From Planctomycetota bacterium (GTDB lineage Bacteria; Planctomycetota; Planctomycetia; Planctomycetales; Planctomycetaceae), in NCBI GenBank assembly GCA_003388505.1, contig QQVO01000046.1, positions 18,601 to 82,600 on the forward strand: DNA of 64,000 nucleotides, given 5' to 3'. The position numbers and the translations under genes were made by a program. The notes below the pieces were generated by a model. The model made no database searches. It had not been told where the DNA came from and saw only the letters and a list, made by a program, of their open reading frames with translations. Each line of letters opens with the position of its first letter. The first letter of the stretch is position 1. Below, in pieces: positions 1-8,817 of the stretch.

Positions 1-108
1 GACCTGGTTGGCCAGCATGCCGGCCTGGTCCGAGAGCATCGTATTGAACTGCTTGAGCTTCTGCGCGAAGGAACGCAGTTCTTCAGGATTGACGATCGCT
101 TGAGCCAT
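1..108 (-). CDS. N-terminus of a WXG100-like protein (partial)
   Basis: Only the first 36 codons are in the window. The start is the ATG at 108-106 and the gene runs off the left edge. The peptide begins MAQAIVNPEELRSFAQKLK and continues as a charged amphipathic helix. This resembles the small helical-hairpin WXG100/ESAT-6-like proteins, which start with a similar 'NPEELRRFA' helix. The WXG turn itself would lie beyond the edge, so the family call is inferred from the start alone. There is no strong ribosome binding site upstream. Confidence 0.55.
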   Translation of the reverse strand, partial: MAQAIVNPEELRSFAQKLKQFNTMLSDQAGMLANQV

Positions 109-449
109 GAGGCGGGCCCCGCGGGAATGCGATGGTGGTTGGATGATCGAGGCTTGAGCGCCGCTCACGGTGAGAATTTCCGCGTGGTGCGCGAATTTCG
201 CGTGCAGCAAGCTCCTCGTCATGGACATCCGACTCGACGGAGCGAGTCGGTTACATTGGTTGCGGCCGGAGGCCGCGCTGTGTGCGGCCACATCATTATA
301 TACGTTCGCGCCCGCCGTATCTCCACAGGTCGTTTCGCTCGCTGGTGAGCGGCGGCCCGGCGATTGTCGTGCGCAGTGTGACGACTCCCGCTCGACGGAG
401 CGCCGCAAGCTGTCGCTCCTTGCCGGCTCCTTGCCGCCCGCAGTTCTGC
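109..449. other. Intergenic, no gene seen
   Basis: This 340-bp stretch lies between the start of the WXG100-like gene and the end of the ATP-grasp gene. It holds two small perfect hairpins, GACTCG/CGAGTC at 231-248 and GCGGCC/GGCCGC near 262-276. Neither has a T-tract. Open frames here have no recognisable protein features. Confidence 0.5.
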
Positions 450-1622
450 TCAGCCGGCGGCAGCAACCAGATTCTGATGCGCTTCCGCGACGGCGCCGGG
501 AAGCTGGTCAAGGCATTCGGCGGGAGTGTCTCCCCGCGTAAAGAGCGTGCAGATCGGGTTGCCGATCGAGAAACGTTGTCCGGCGGGCGGGATGTCGGCG
601 ATGGAAAGCGCGCGGCTCCAGGATGTGCTGTCCGGCTGCAACTCGGGTGGCAGCCAACTCTCGGGAGACGGCGCCTGAAAAGACCGATCGCTGTAGAGCA
701 CAAACTTACCCAGCGCGTGGGGAGGCGTCTGTATGCACGGGCGCGGCATGGGGACGTCCAATCCGAAGGCCGCACAATGATCGCTCAGGAGATTGACCTC
801 GAGCACCTGTTCAAGCACTTCCGCCGAGGCGGGATAGCGGGGATTGACTTCCGTCAGACGTGGGACGTCATCCGCGTCGAGAATAAAGTCGCAGCCGAAC
901 AGTCCGCACAACCCGAACTTCCACGACAGGACGTTTCCAATCCGGCGAATGAGATGTTCGGCCTCGACGGAGAGAGTGACCGGACCGACCGAACCGCACC
1001 AGGCAAATGATGGAGCGTGCAACAGCGGATCGCCGATCAACTGCCGCGTGACGCCGACGAACCGGACGTTTCCGCGACCGCTCGGGCCGACGAACACAGC
1101 GGAATAGGACTCGCCATCGGCCCGCTGCTGGAAGAAATACGGCTCGTCCAGCGGCTTGCTGTCGGGCTGCCACACGGAAATATCCCGTCCGCCGGCGGAA
1201 CGAATCGGCTTGATCATCCAGCGTCCATCCTGAGGCGGTGGGTCGGTCGCCGGTCGGACTTTGAGGAGAGGCAATCCTAATTCTGCGAACCCCTTGGCGA
1301 GTTGCACCGGGTCTCGCACGACCTCGACGATGTTCGCCGGATTGCCGATCAAGGGGCCGCGCTGTTCCAGCAGCCGCAGCAGATCGGGGGAATTCTCCAG
1401 GGGGCCTGTGTAGAGGCAGGGAAGTTGCGGGACGGCGCCCAGCGCGTCGGCGATTCCCGACGGGAAATTCTGAACCTTGATGGATTGCACCGGCGGCTGC
1501 AGGTCGGCATCGGCGTAACGGTCGAGACACACCGGCCGGAATCCTGCGCGGAGGGCAGAGAACACCGCCGATCGGCAACTGGCGCCGATGATGAGCAATG
1601 ACGCGTTGATGAGAGAGACCAA
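450..1622 (-). CDS. ATP-grasp protein of the H4MPT C1 module
   Basis: The product is about 390 aa if translation starts at the TTG at 1622. An upstream in-frame ATG at 1757 would leave only 19 bp to the divergent fae gene and adds a poorly conserved-looking N-terminus, so I prefer the internal start. The protein opens with a Rossmann-like strand (SLLIIGASCRSAVFSALRAG). Its core has ATP-grasp features: GGRDISVWQ, YFFQQRADGESYSAVFVG and the metal-binding stretch LTEVNPRYPASAE. Uncharacterised ATP-grasp genes of this kind sit in formaldehyde-oxidation clusters of methylotrophs and planctomycetes, possibly acting in cofactor (methanopterin-type) synthesis. Its place beside fae and mtdB supports that role. 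The substrate is unknown. Confidence 0.75.
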   Translation of the reverse strand: MVSLINASLLIIGASCRSAVFSALRAGFRPVCLDRYADADLQPPVQSIKVQNFPSGIADALGAVPQLPCLYTGPLENSPDLLRLLEQRGPLIGNPANIVEVVRDPVQLAKGFAELGLPLLKVRPATDPPPQDGRWMIKPIRSAGGRDISVWQPDSKPLDEPYFFQQRADGESYSAVFVGPSGRGNVRFVGVTRQLIGDPLLHAPSFAWCGSVGPVTLSVEAEHLIRRIGNVLSWKFGLCGLFGCDFILDADDVPRLTEVNPRYPASAEVLEQVLEVNLLSDHCAAFGLDVPMPRPCIQTPPHALGKFVLYSDRSFQAPSPESWLPPELQPDSTSWSRALSIADIPPAGQRFSIGNPICTLFTRGDTPAECLDQLPGAVAEAHQNLVAAAG

Positions 1623-1776
1623 CCAGATCCAGAAAAGCCTGTCGCCGCCGACTTCGTGAACGCCGCAGTCGGTGGATTTCGTGAGAATGACGTGGTATGA
1701 CTTGTGCCGTGAAACCGGTCCGGTAACGGCAAACTTCAGATCATAACCGCTCGGCACATGTGAAGGGAGAGAAAAG

Positions 1777-2274
1777 ATGTCGTTTCATGTTGGAGAAGCA
1801 CTGGTCGGCGAAGGCAATGAGGTGGCTCACATCGATCTGATGATCGGTGACAAAGGCGGACCGGTGGGCGTCGCATTCGCGAATGCACTCGCCACGCAGT
1901 CGAAGGGGCACAGCAGTCTGCTGGCGGTGCTGGAGCCGAATCTTGCGACGAAACCGTCGACTGTGATGATCACGAAGGTCACGATTAAGGGCGCCAAGCA
2001 GGCCGTGCAGATGTTCGGTCCGGCACAGCACGCTGTGGCGAAAGCGGTCGCCGATTGTGTCGCGGCGGGCACGATTCCGAAGGACCAGGCCGAAAACCTG
2101 TGCATCGTCTGCGGCGTGTTCATTCACTGGGATGCCGACGACGACAAGAAGATCTTTGAATACAACTACGAAGCGACCAAGCTCTCCATCGAGCGCGCCA
2201 TGAAGAACGAGCCGACCGCCGACGAAATGGTCAGCAAGAAGGACTCGGCGAAGCATCCGTTCTCCGGCGTTTAG
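1777..2274 (+). CDS. fae: Formaldehyde-activating enzyme
   Basis: This 165-aa cytoplasmic enzyme condenses formaldehyde with tetrahydromethanopterin to methylene-H4MPT, the entry step of the H4MPT-linked C1 pathway. Length and sequence match Fae throughout. Visible hallmarks are the N-terminal [16 protein letters not shown] with the conserved His, [11 protein letters not shown], the central [15 protein letters not shown], and [20 protein letters not shown] near the C-terminus. A good ribosome binding site (GAAGGGAGAG) precedes the ATG at 1777. The gene is divergent from the ATP-grasp gene and upstream of mtdB. In planctomycetes Fae is usually read as formaldehyde detoxification or C1 oxidation rather than proof of methylotrophy. 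Confidence 0.95.
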   Translation: MSFHVGEALVGEGNEVAHIDLMIGDKGGPVGVAFANALATQSKGHSSLLAVLEPNLATKPSTVMITKVTIKGAKQAVQMFGPAQHAVAKAVADCVAAGTIPKDQAENLCIVCGVFIHWDADDDKKIFEYNYEATKLSIERAMKNEPTADEMVSKKDSAKHPFSGV

Positions 2275-2595
2275 AGCACTTTACAGAACTGTGGTTGTGC
2301 TGAGGGGGCAGGTTGGCTGGGGTTCGTCATCTCCGGCGAAGCGGCGGGTCGAGAGGCGAGGGTCAAGGGGCAAGGGACACAAATCGCTGACGCGTCGTTG
2401 GTCAGGTCTCTGGACTCTTGACTCTCAGCCCTCAGCTCATTCGCGATCTTGCATCCGCGAATCAATAACGGATCGCTCCCGGGACCACAGACCGAATCGT
2501 AAAGCACTCCAGTCGCCGCTCTCCGACGACCCGAAAACGCGGCAGCCCCCGGCTCACAGGCCGGGGGTTTCGCCATTTGAGTGCCGGAACGATCG
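2275..2595. other. fae-mtdB intergenic region
   Basis: The 320-bp gap contains no convincing gene. Near its end is a terminator-like hairpin (2546-2567) about 30 bp before mtdB. Despite related functions, the two genes may therefore not share one uninterrupted transcript. Confidence 0.55.
2546..2572 (+). terminator. Hairpin between fae and mtdB
   Basis: A perfect 8-bp stem, CCCCCGGC/GCCGGGGG, encloses a 6-nt loop and is followed by TTTCG. It is a plausible intrinsic terminator for fae, although the T-tract is short. It lies only about 28 bp upstream of the mtdB start, so it could also act as an attenuator or leader hairpin. Confidence 0.6.
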
Positions 2596-3453
2596 ATGAA
2601 GACCATCCTGATTCAACTCGACACCGACGCGCAGCCGAGCACCTTCGATCGCGTGGTGGCCGTCGACGCGGGAACCGATCATCTCTTCAGCTACGGGGGC
2701 GTCACACCGGACAACCTGACGCCGCTGGTCCACGGCGCGATCTTCACACGCGGTCCGCAGGATCTCTCGCAGACCGCGATCTTCATCGGCGGCAGCGACG
2801 TCGCTGCTGGGGAGAAACTCCTGGAGAACGTGCAATCCACATTCTTCGGACCGATGCGGGTGTCGGTGATGATGGATTCCAACGGTTGCAACACGACGGC
2901 GGCCGCCGCTGTGCTCGCTGCGGCGCGGCACGTCTCTCTCTCCGGCGCGCGGGCGCTCGTGCTGGGAGGCACCGGGCCGGTGGGTCAGCGCGCGGGCCTG
3001 TTGCTGGCCCGGCAGGGGGCGTGTGTGAGCATCGCCTCGCGGTCGGCCGATCGCGCGGAAGCCGTTTGTGAACGTCTCCGTGAACAGTGCGCGGGCGCGG
3101 AGATCACGGCGTGCGAGTCGGCCGGGGACTCGCTGGCGAGTGAACTCTCTCAGGCCGACATCCTGATTTCGGCCGGCGCGGCGGGCGTTCAGTTTCTTTC
3201 GACGGACCAGTGGCAATCCGCCGGATCGCTGAAGGTGGCGGTCGATTTGAATGCCGTGCCTCCCGTCGGCCTGGAGGGCATAGAAGTCACCGAAAAGGCG
3301 AAGCAGCACGGAGACGTCGTCTGTTACGGAGCCGTCGGCGTCGGCGGGACCAAGATGAAAGTGCACAAGGCCGCCGTCCAGCGTCTCTTCGAAGCCAACG
3401 ATCGCGTCCTCAACACCGCAGAAATCTACTCGCTGGCGGAAGAGATCGGTTGA
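2596..3453 (+). CDS. mtdB: NAD(P)-dependent methylene-H4MPT dehydrogenase
   Basis: The 285-aa product oxidises methylene-H4MPT to methenyl-H4MPT with NAD(P), the step after Fae. It matches MtdA/MtdB-type enzymes: an N-terminal catalytic half with TFDRVVAVDAGTDHLFSYGGV and a FFGPMRVSVMMDSNG stretch, then a Rossmann half with the nucleotide-binding motif VLGGTGPVGQRAG (about residue 120), and the C-terminal YGAVGVGGTKMKVHK. The ATG at 2596 has GGAACG five bases upstream; an in-frame GTG at 2581 would add five residues. The 3' end overlaps the end of the convergent kinase gene by 28 bp. Confidence 0.93.
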   Translation: MKTILIQLDTDAQPSTFDRVVAVDAGTDHLFSYGGVTPDNLTPLVHGAIFTRGPQDLSQTAIFIGGSDVAAGEKLLENVQSTFFGPMRVSVMMDSNGCNTTAAAAVLAAARHVSLSGARALVLGGTGPVGQRAGLLLARQGACVSIASRSADRAEAVCERLREQCAGAEITACESAGDSLASELSQADILISAGAAGVQFLSTDQWQSAGSLKVAVDLNAVPPVGLEGIEVTEKAKQHGDVVCYGAVGVGGTKMKVHKAAVQRLFEANDRVLNTAEIYSLAEEIG

Positions 3454-5165
3454 GCAGTGATTCGGCGGCTGTCCTCGGCCCGGAGTCGCTGCCGGTGAAA
3501 CTTCCAACCGGGAATGAGAAACGTTCCTGCGGCGACGATCCCGAACAGGACGAGGCTGTAATCCCAGCCCTCGTGTTGCAGCCATGCCATGGGGATGCTC
3601 GTGAGGTACAGCACGGCCGCATGCACGTAGAATTCGCCCGACAGGATTCCGGCTTTTGCGACAAAGACGGAGGCTGCGATGACAGCCAGCACTGGTGAGA
3701 GCGAGAGCACCGGCAAATCGAGCGTGGCTTCGACCGCAAAGAGCGTTGTCGACGATGCGATGCTGGCCGCCCAGACATGAGCGATCTGCCGCTCGACGAA
3801 GGTCACCGGTCCGGCCCGCCGGCGCAGGTTCCAGAAAATTACACCCCACGTGCTGAGTCCCGCCGTCCAGAGCCCGACGTACGGCCAACGGGAGTCGATC
3901 GCCATCAACTGCATCCCGTTTGTGGTCAGGCAGAGAATCAGCAGCACCACGGCATGCCACATCCAGAGCAGACCCCAGTTCTGCAACACGCTGACGTAAT
4001 GCGTCGGACGAAAGGCGCGGCTGATCACCTGAAACAGATGCGACGACCGCGCGCTGATCGGTTCGTTGCGCAGATACGCTTGCAGATCGTCCGCGAGACT
4101 GTCTGCCGACGCGTAGCGCAAGTCCGAGGGCTTCTGCAATGCTTTCATCGCGATCAGTTCGAGATCGGGATCGGCCTTCGGGTTGATCAGCCGCGGCGGC
4201 GGCGGGTCCTGCTCGAGGACCAGCAGAACTGTGTCGATTGGCGAAGCGGCGTGAAACGGCGCGCGGCCTGTGAGCATGGCGTACAGAATCGCGCCGAGGC
4301 TGAAGATGTCGGTCGCCGGGCTGACAGTCCCCCGTTGTCCCGCCGCCTGCTCGGGAGCAATGTAGCCGGGAGTGCCGAGGATCGCGCCGCTGCGGGTAAT
4401 GTCAGTGACCGTCGGCGCGTTCGCCTGGTCTCTTTCATTCGCGCTGGGAAGGTGTTTGGCGAGTCCAAAATCCGTCACGAGGGGACGATTGTTGTTGTCG
4501 AGCAGAATGTTGGACGGTTTCAGGTCGCGGTGCAGGATGCCGGCCCGGTGTGCGGCGGCGATCGCCCGACAGACCGGAATCAGGAGTTCCGCCGCCTCTC
4601 GCGCCGGCACAGGGCCTTGAGCAATCCGGTCGGCGAGCGTCGAACCTTCCACAAACTGCATACTGAAGAAGGGCTGGTCCTGGTATCGGCCCACCTCGTA
4701 GACCGAAACGATATGTGGGTGCTCAAGCCGGGCGGCCGCCAGTGCCTCCTTCGAGAAGCGCTCAATGTCGTCCGTCGAGGCGAATTCGCCGCGAAGAATC
4801 ATCTTCAGCGCCACAACTCGATTCAGCGGAAGATGACGCGCCTTGTAGACAATGCCCATCCCGCCCCGACCGAGTTCCGAGAGCAGCTCATAGTCGCCCA
4901 GCCTGCGAGGGAGGGGACCGCCCGATGAACCCGGTGAAATCGTCCCGCCGCTTTCCGAATCCAGCCCGTTCGCGGAGTCTTCGAGTTGCGCAGCGCCCGC
5001 GAGGTCTTCGAAAACGTCGGCAGTCGTCCAGAGCGCCCGGAGTTCGTCGGCAAGTTCCGGATGCCGGCGGGCGACCGATTCGACGTCCGGCTGCGCGCCC
5101 GACCGGACGGACTGCAGCAACTCGTCCAGCAGATGTGCCAGCAATTCATCGGAATCGGTCTGCAT
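3426..5165 (-). CDS. Membrane-bound Ser/Thr protein kinase
   Basis: The product is 579 aa from the ATG at 5165. An open frame extends upstream but has no domain content. The N-terminal 85 residues are helical and end in a low-complexity Ser/Gly linker. The kinase domain spans about 90-365: glycine loop LGRGGMG (98-104), catalytic Lys121 in VALK, HRDLKPSN (212-219), DFG (232-234) and an APE-like IAPEQ at about 269-273. All catalytic residues are present. The C-terminal part has about six hydrophobic segments, so it is an integral membrane PknB-like (Hanks-type) kinase. This N-terminal region plus kinase arrangement is common in planctomycetes. No substrate is suggested by the neighbours. Confidence 0.92.
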   Translation of the reverse strand: MQTDSDELLAHLLDELLQSVRSGAQPDVESVARRHPELADELRALWTTADVFEDLAGAAQLEDSANGLDSESGGTISPGSSGGPLPRRLGDYELLSELGRGGMGIVYKARHLPLNRVVALKMILRGEFASTDDIERFSKEALAAARLEHPHIVSVYEVGRYQDQPFFSMQFVEGSTLADRIAQGPVPAREAAELLIPVCRAIAAAHRAGILHRDLKPSNILLDNNNRPLVTDFGLAKHLPSANERDQANAPTVTDITRSGAILGTPGYIAPEQAAGQRGTVSPATDIFSLGAILYAMLTGRAPFHAASPIDTVLLVLEQDPPPPRLINPKADPDLELIAMKALQKPSDLRYASADSLADDLQAYLRNEPISARSSHLFQVISRAFRPTHYVSVLQNWGLLWMWHAVVLLILCLTTNGMQLMAIDSRWPYVGLWTAGLSTWGVIFWNLRRRAGPVTFVERQIAHVWAASIASSTTLFAVEATLDLPVLSLSPVLAVIAASVFVAKAGILSGEFYVHAAVLYLTSIPMAWLQHEGWDYSLVLFGIVAAGTFLIPGWKFHRQRLRAEDSRRITAQPISSASE

Positions 5166-5592
5166 TGTCGAGAGGTTTCGGGTGGACGGGCTGTTGGCCC
5201 GGAGGGCATCGCGACGGTCGTCGCCCGATTGCCATTGAGATCGTTGCACGTTGTTTTGACGTTTGCCAGCAGGGGCCGCACGCGGCCCGCGAGATTTCGG
5301 GGGCGCCCGTGCTGTGTTGCTGCCCCGCGCGGTGCGCACTTGTGCAGCGGTTCCCGCGGGGGGAATCCCGAGTGACGCTGGTTGATGGTCGCAACATACC
5401 GTTGTATCATGGGTTAGGTGAGGCGATTTACAGAGTTTCCTCACCGCTTTTTTGTCGAACACTCGGCGATCAGATGCGGTAAGATTGTAGAGGCGTGTCC
5501 CTGTGCGGTGCTGCACAGGGGAACCTTCTCTCTTAACTCCTGTCTCTTCAACAGGATAAGACGACTTCGAGCGAGGTGTGTGGGGTGAATCC
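5166..5592. other. Divergent intergenic region, kinase / DUF1549 gene
   Basis: This 427-bp region between two divergent genes should hold both promoters. I could not pick a clear -35/-10 pair. Frames that read through it lack recognisable domains. It contains no repeat or RNA gene that I can see. Confidence 0.45.
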
Positions 5593-7248
5593 ATGACGAT
5601 GACGCGCGATCGACAATGCCTGACATTCGGAATGACGGCGGCGATTCTCGCGATTTCCGTGGCGTCCGGCCAAGCGGCCGACGACCGGTTCTCGACCGGA
5701 TCTTCCGATCCACTGATTGAATACATCGACGGTCAGATTCGCACGGGCTGGGTCGACAATGAGATCGAACCGAGTGCGGTGGCGGACGACTCAGAATGGC
5801 TGAGGCGGGTCTACCTGGACCTGGTCGGCCACATCCCGGACGTCGAGACGATCACGGCGTTTCTGGAGGACAAGGATCCTGCCAAGCGGTCGAAGATGGT
5901 CGATCGGTTGCTCGACGACCCCGATTACGTCCGCAACATGACCACGGTCTGGGCCAATCTGCTTCTGGGGCGCAACACGCCGGACCGAACCAGTCGGCCC
6001 GGAATGGAGAAGTTTCTGCGCGAGAGCTTCGCCCGCAACCGGCCGTGGAATGAAATCGTTTTCGATCTCCTCACGGCGGAAGGTCACTACGAAGAGAACG
6101 GGGCCGTCAACTTCCTGTTGGGTCAACTGGACGGCAACCCGAACCGGGAAGACTACACCGTTGAGGCGACCGCCCGCGCCACGAGACTGCTGCTCGGCAT
6201 GCAGGTGCAGTGCACGCAGTGTCACAATCATCCGTTCAACGACTGGCAACAGGCGCAGTTCTGGGAGTTCGACAGCTTCTTCAAGCAGATCGTCCGCAAC
6301 GACGTCGATCGCTACGATCCGGAGTCGGGACGGATGGTCGACGATTACTCCGAACTGGTCTGGCGCGATTTTGAAGGGCCTGTGTTCTACGAGACGCGGG
6401 CCGCCGAGATGAAAGTCTCCTATCCGGCCTATTTCGGCACCGAGGTCGCGTTCGACAGCGGGACCAACCGGCGGCTTGAGTTCGCCCGGCTGGTGTGCCG
6501 GGAAGATCCGAACAACCAGTTGGCCAGGGCGTTCGTCAACCGGATGTGGGGTCACTTCTTCGGGTACGGGTTCACCCGGCCTGTCGACGACATGGGACCG
6601 CACAACGCGCCGAGTCATCCGGAATTGCTCGACCGCCTGGCGGAAGAGTTCACCGAGAGCGGCTACGACATCAAGCAGTTGGCCCGCTGGATCTGCAATA
6701 CCGAGGCCTACAACCTGACGAGCCGTTTCAACGCCAACAATGAGATCGACAAGCCGTCGGCCGGCGAAGTGCCGCTGTTCAGCCACATGTACGTCAAGAC
6801 GCTGACAGCCGAACAACTCTACGACTCGTTGATTATCGCGACCGGCGCGCACCAGGCGGGTCAGTCCGGTTACGAACAGGCTCAGGAGCAGCGTGAACGC
6901 TGGCTGCAGGAATTTCTCCGCATCTTCGGGGGCAACGATGAGGACGAGCCGACGCTCTTCAGCGGTTCGATTCCTCAAGCCCTGATGATGATGAACGGCG
7001 AACTGGTCCAGAAAGCGGTCAGCGCCGAAAAGGGCAGCTACCTGAACACCATCCTGACGAACAAGCAGCTCAGGAGTGACAACGCCCGGCTGCAGCAGAT
7101 TTACCTTGCCGCCCTGGGACGGATTCCCACCCGGTCCGAAATCGGCCCGCTCAGCCAGTTCGTGCGCAGGCATCCGGACAAGCTGGCGGCCTACCAGGAC
7201 ATCTACTGGGCGCTGCTGAACTCCAACGAATTCGTCGTCAACCACTAG
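5593..7248 (+). CDS. Secreted DUF1549/DUF1553 protein with haem-type CxxCH
   Basis: The product is 551 aa from the ATG at 5593, with GGGGTGA upstream. A signal peptide (AAILAISVASGQAA) is followed by DUF1549 (about 40-240: EWLRRVYLDLVGHIP, then CTQCH at 207-211 with HPF) and DUF1553 (about 300-530: RAFVNRMWGHFFGYGF, VDDMGPHNAPSHPELLD, the C-terminal NSNEFVVNH). This pair is characteristic of planctomycetes, where it is thought to form exported haem-binding proteins working with a DUF1501 partner. The biochemical function is unknown. The next gene is that DUF1501 partner, 89 bp downstream, suggesting one operon. A 14-bp tandem duplication covers the stop codon (7235-7262). Confidence 0.92.
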   Translation: MTMTRDRQCLTFGMTAAILAISVASGQAADDRFSTGSSDPLIEYIDGQIRTGWVDNEIEPSAVADDSEWLRRVYLDLVGHIPDVETITAFLEDKDPAKRSKMVDRLLDDPDYVRNMTTVWANLLLGRNTPDRTSRPGMEKFLRESFARNRPWNEIVFDLLTAEGHYEENGAVNFLLGQLDGNPNREDYTVEATARATRLLLGMQVQCTQCHNHPFNDWQQAQFWEFDSFFKQIVRNDVDRYDPESGRMVDDYSELVWRDFEGPVFYETRAAEMKVSYPAYFGTEVAFDSGTNRRLEFARLVCREDPNNQLARAFVNRMWGHFFGYGFTRPVDDMGPHNAPSHPELLDRLAEEFTESGYDIKQLARWICNTEAYNLTSRFNANNEIDKPSAGEVPLFSHMYVKTLTAEQLYDSLIIATGAHQAGQSGYEQAQEQRERWLQEFLRIFGGNDEDEPTLFSGSIPQALMMMNGELVQKAVSAEKGSYLNTILTNKQLRSDNARLQQIYLAALGRIPTRSEIGPLSQFVRRHPDKLAAYQDIYWALLNSNEFVVNH

Positions 7249-7337
7249 TCGTCAACCACTAACGCCGCCGTGAGCCGCTCCGGTTCGGGCGACTACTGAA
7301 ACAGTCCACTTACTTCCGACTTACGAGGGTATCTCCG

Positions 7338-8612
7338 ATGAAGCGTCACACACTTTCCGGCATGACTCGCCGCCACTTTCTGAATCACGTCGCCGTGGGC
7401 GGCGCGACGACGCTTGGTGCGACGCAATTCCTGGCCCACCTCGAGGCGAACGCCGCCGAAGTGCAGCGGAACCGCAAAGCCTGCATCCTGATCTGGCTGG
7501 GCGGCGGGGCGCCGACGATCGACATGTGGGATCTGAAGCCGAATTCCAAGAACGGCGGTGAATTCAAGCCGATCAGCACGCGAGGCGATCTGCAGATTTC
7601 CGAGCACCTGCCCAAGGTCGCTCAGCAGATGGACAGCCTCTCGGTCGTCCGCTCGATGGCCACCCGCGAGGCCGATCACATGCGGGGCACCTACTACATG
7701 CATACGGCCTACGTGCCGAATCCAACCGTCGTGCATCCGACGTTCGGCTCGGTCGTCAGCTACGAACTCGGGACCAAGCGGCCCGACCTCGAGATTCCGG
7801 CGTTTGTTTCGATCGGCGGCGGCAGCATGAGTCCCGGTTTTCTCGGGATGACCCATGCACCGTTCGTGGTCGATTCCCGCGGGAACATCCGTAACGCCAA
7901 CATGGAGGGCATGGACAGAAACCGCCTGGGTCAGCGGTTGGAAGTCCTGAGCGCGATTGAAGACGGATTCATTCGTTCAAATCGCGGCGACGTCGGCCAG
8001 GCTCACAAGGAGGTCTACGAGAAGGCCGTCAACCTGATGACTTCCTCGCAGATGCAGGCCTTCCGCGCCGAAATGGAAGACCCCGCAACGCTCGACGCCT
8101 ACGGGGGAACGCCGTTCGGCAACAGCCTGGTCATGGCCCGGCGCCTCGTGGAGACCGGCGTGCCGTTCATCGAGGTTCGCAACACCAACGGGTGGGACCT
8201 CCACCAGAATGTCTTCGCGACCCTGCGAGACACCAACCTGCCCACGCTGGACTCCGGCATCGCCGGACTCGTGCAGGATCTCAAGGATCGGGGGATGTTC
8301 GAGGACACGGTCGTCGTCTGCATGGGCGAATTCGGCCGGACACCGCGGATCAACGCCAACGTCGGCCGCGACCACTGGGCAACGAGCTGGTCGGTGATGA
8401 TCGGCGGCGGAGGGCTGCAGGGCGGCTTGGCCGTCGGCGCGACAGATGCGGACGGCATCCGCATCGAGAGCGAGAGTTACCAGCCCGGCGACCTGTGGGC
8501 GACGGTGGCGCACGCTCTGCGAATTCCGCTGAACACGGTCCATACGTCGAAGCGCGGCCGGCCGATGAAACTGGCCAACGGCGGCAACCCGATCAAGCCG
8601 CTGCTGACGTAA
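7338..8612 (+). CDS. DUF1501 protein, Tat-exported
   Basis: The product is 424 aa, with GAGGG upstream of the ATG at 7338. The N-terminus carries a Tat-like signal ([20 protein letters not shown]), so it is probably exported folded. The body is DUF1501, an alkaline-phosphatase/sulfatase-fold family: [49 protein letters not shown] and GRDHW. The metal-ligand-like Asp/His residues are present. DUF1501 genes regularly follow DUF1549/DUF1553 genes in planctomycetes, as here. The substrate is not known. A strong terminator follows. Confidence 0.92.
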   Translation: MKRHTLSGMTRRHFLNHVAVGGATTLGATQFLAHLEANAAEVQRNRKACILIWLGGGAPTIDMWDLKPNSKNGGEFKPISTRGDLQISEHLPKVAQQMDSLSVVRSMATREADHMRGTYYMHTAYVPNPTVVHPTFGSVVSYELGTKRPDLEIPAFVSIGGGSMSPGFLGMTHAPFVVDSRGNIRNANMEGMDRNRLGQRLEVLSAIEDGFIRSNRGDVGQAHKEVYEKAVNLMTSSQMQAFRAEMEDPATLDAYGGTPFGNSLVMARRLVETGVPFIEVRNTNGWDLHQNVFATLRDTNLPTLDSGIAGLVQDLKDRGMFEDTVVVCMGEFGRTPRINANVGRDHWATSWSVMIGGGGLQGGLAVGATDADGIRIESESYQPGDLWATVAHALRIPLNTVHTSKRGRPMKLANGGNPIKPLLT

Positions 8613-8640
8613 TCGGCCTCCCGATTCACCCGAATCGAAC

Positions 8641-8671
8641 AGCGGGGGGCGCGGATGCCCCCCGCTTTTCT
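8641..8671 (+). terminator. Intrinsic terminator after DUF1501 gene
   Basis: A perfect 10-bp stem, AGCGGGGGGC/GCCCCCCGCT, with a 6-nt loop is followed by TTTCTTC. It is 29 bp past the DUF1501 stop and separates the DUF1549-DUF1501 unit from the sigma-factor unit. Confidence 0.85.
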
Positions 8672-8716
8672 TCGCCAGGACGACAGATTTCCAGTGATGT
8701 CGACGAAATCGAGTTA

Positions 8717-8792
8717 GAGCAAATTGCTCTACCAGGTGTCCGCGTCGAGCAGTGTTCGGACTGTCGAGGACGAGAATCCGCGAGACAGATCG
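8717..8792. repeat. Palindrome-headed 76-bp element, copy A
   Basis: The element begins with the palindrome GAGCAAATTGCTC (8717-8729) and continues for about 76 bp. It aligns without gaps to 25173-25248, with roughly four in five positions identical. This copy lies about 25 bp upstream of the sigma-factor start. It could be a promoter/operator or a small mobile repeat. Confidence 0.75.
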
Positions 8793-8817
8793 CCACAGTG
8801 ACTTGCAAGGCGCTATC

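Noticed and set aside
2554..3960. Open frame of 468 codons antisense to mtdB and the kinase end
   Set aside because: It covers two well-recognised genes on other frames and has Arg/His-rich composition typical of shadows.
5791..7245. Open frame of 484 codons antisense to the DUF1549/DUF1553 gene
   Set aside because: Same reason: a shadow of the coding strand without recognisable motifs.
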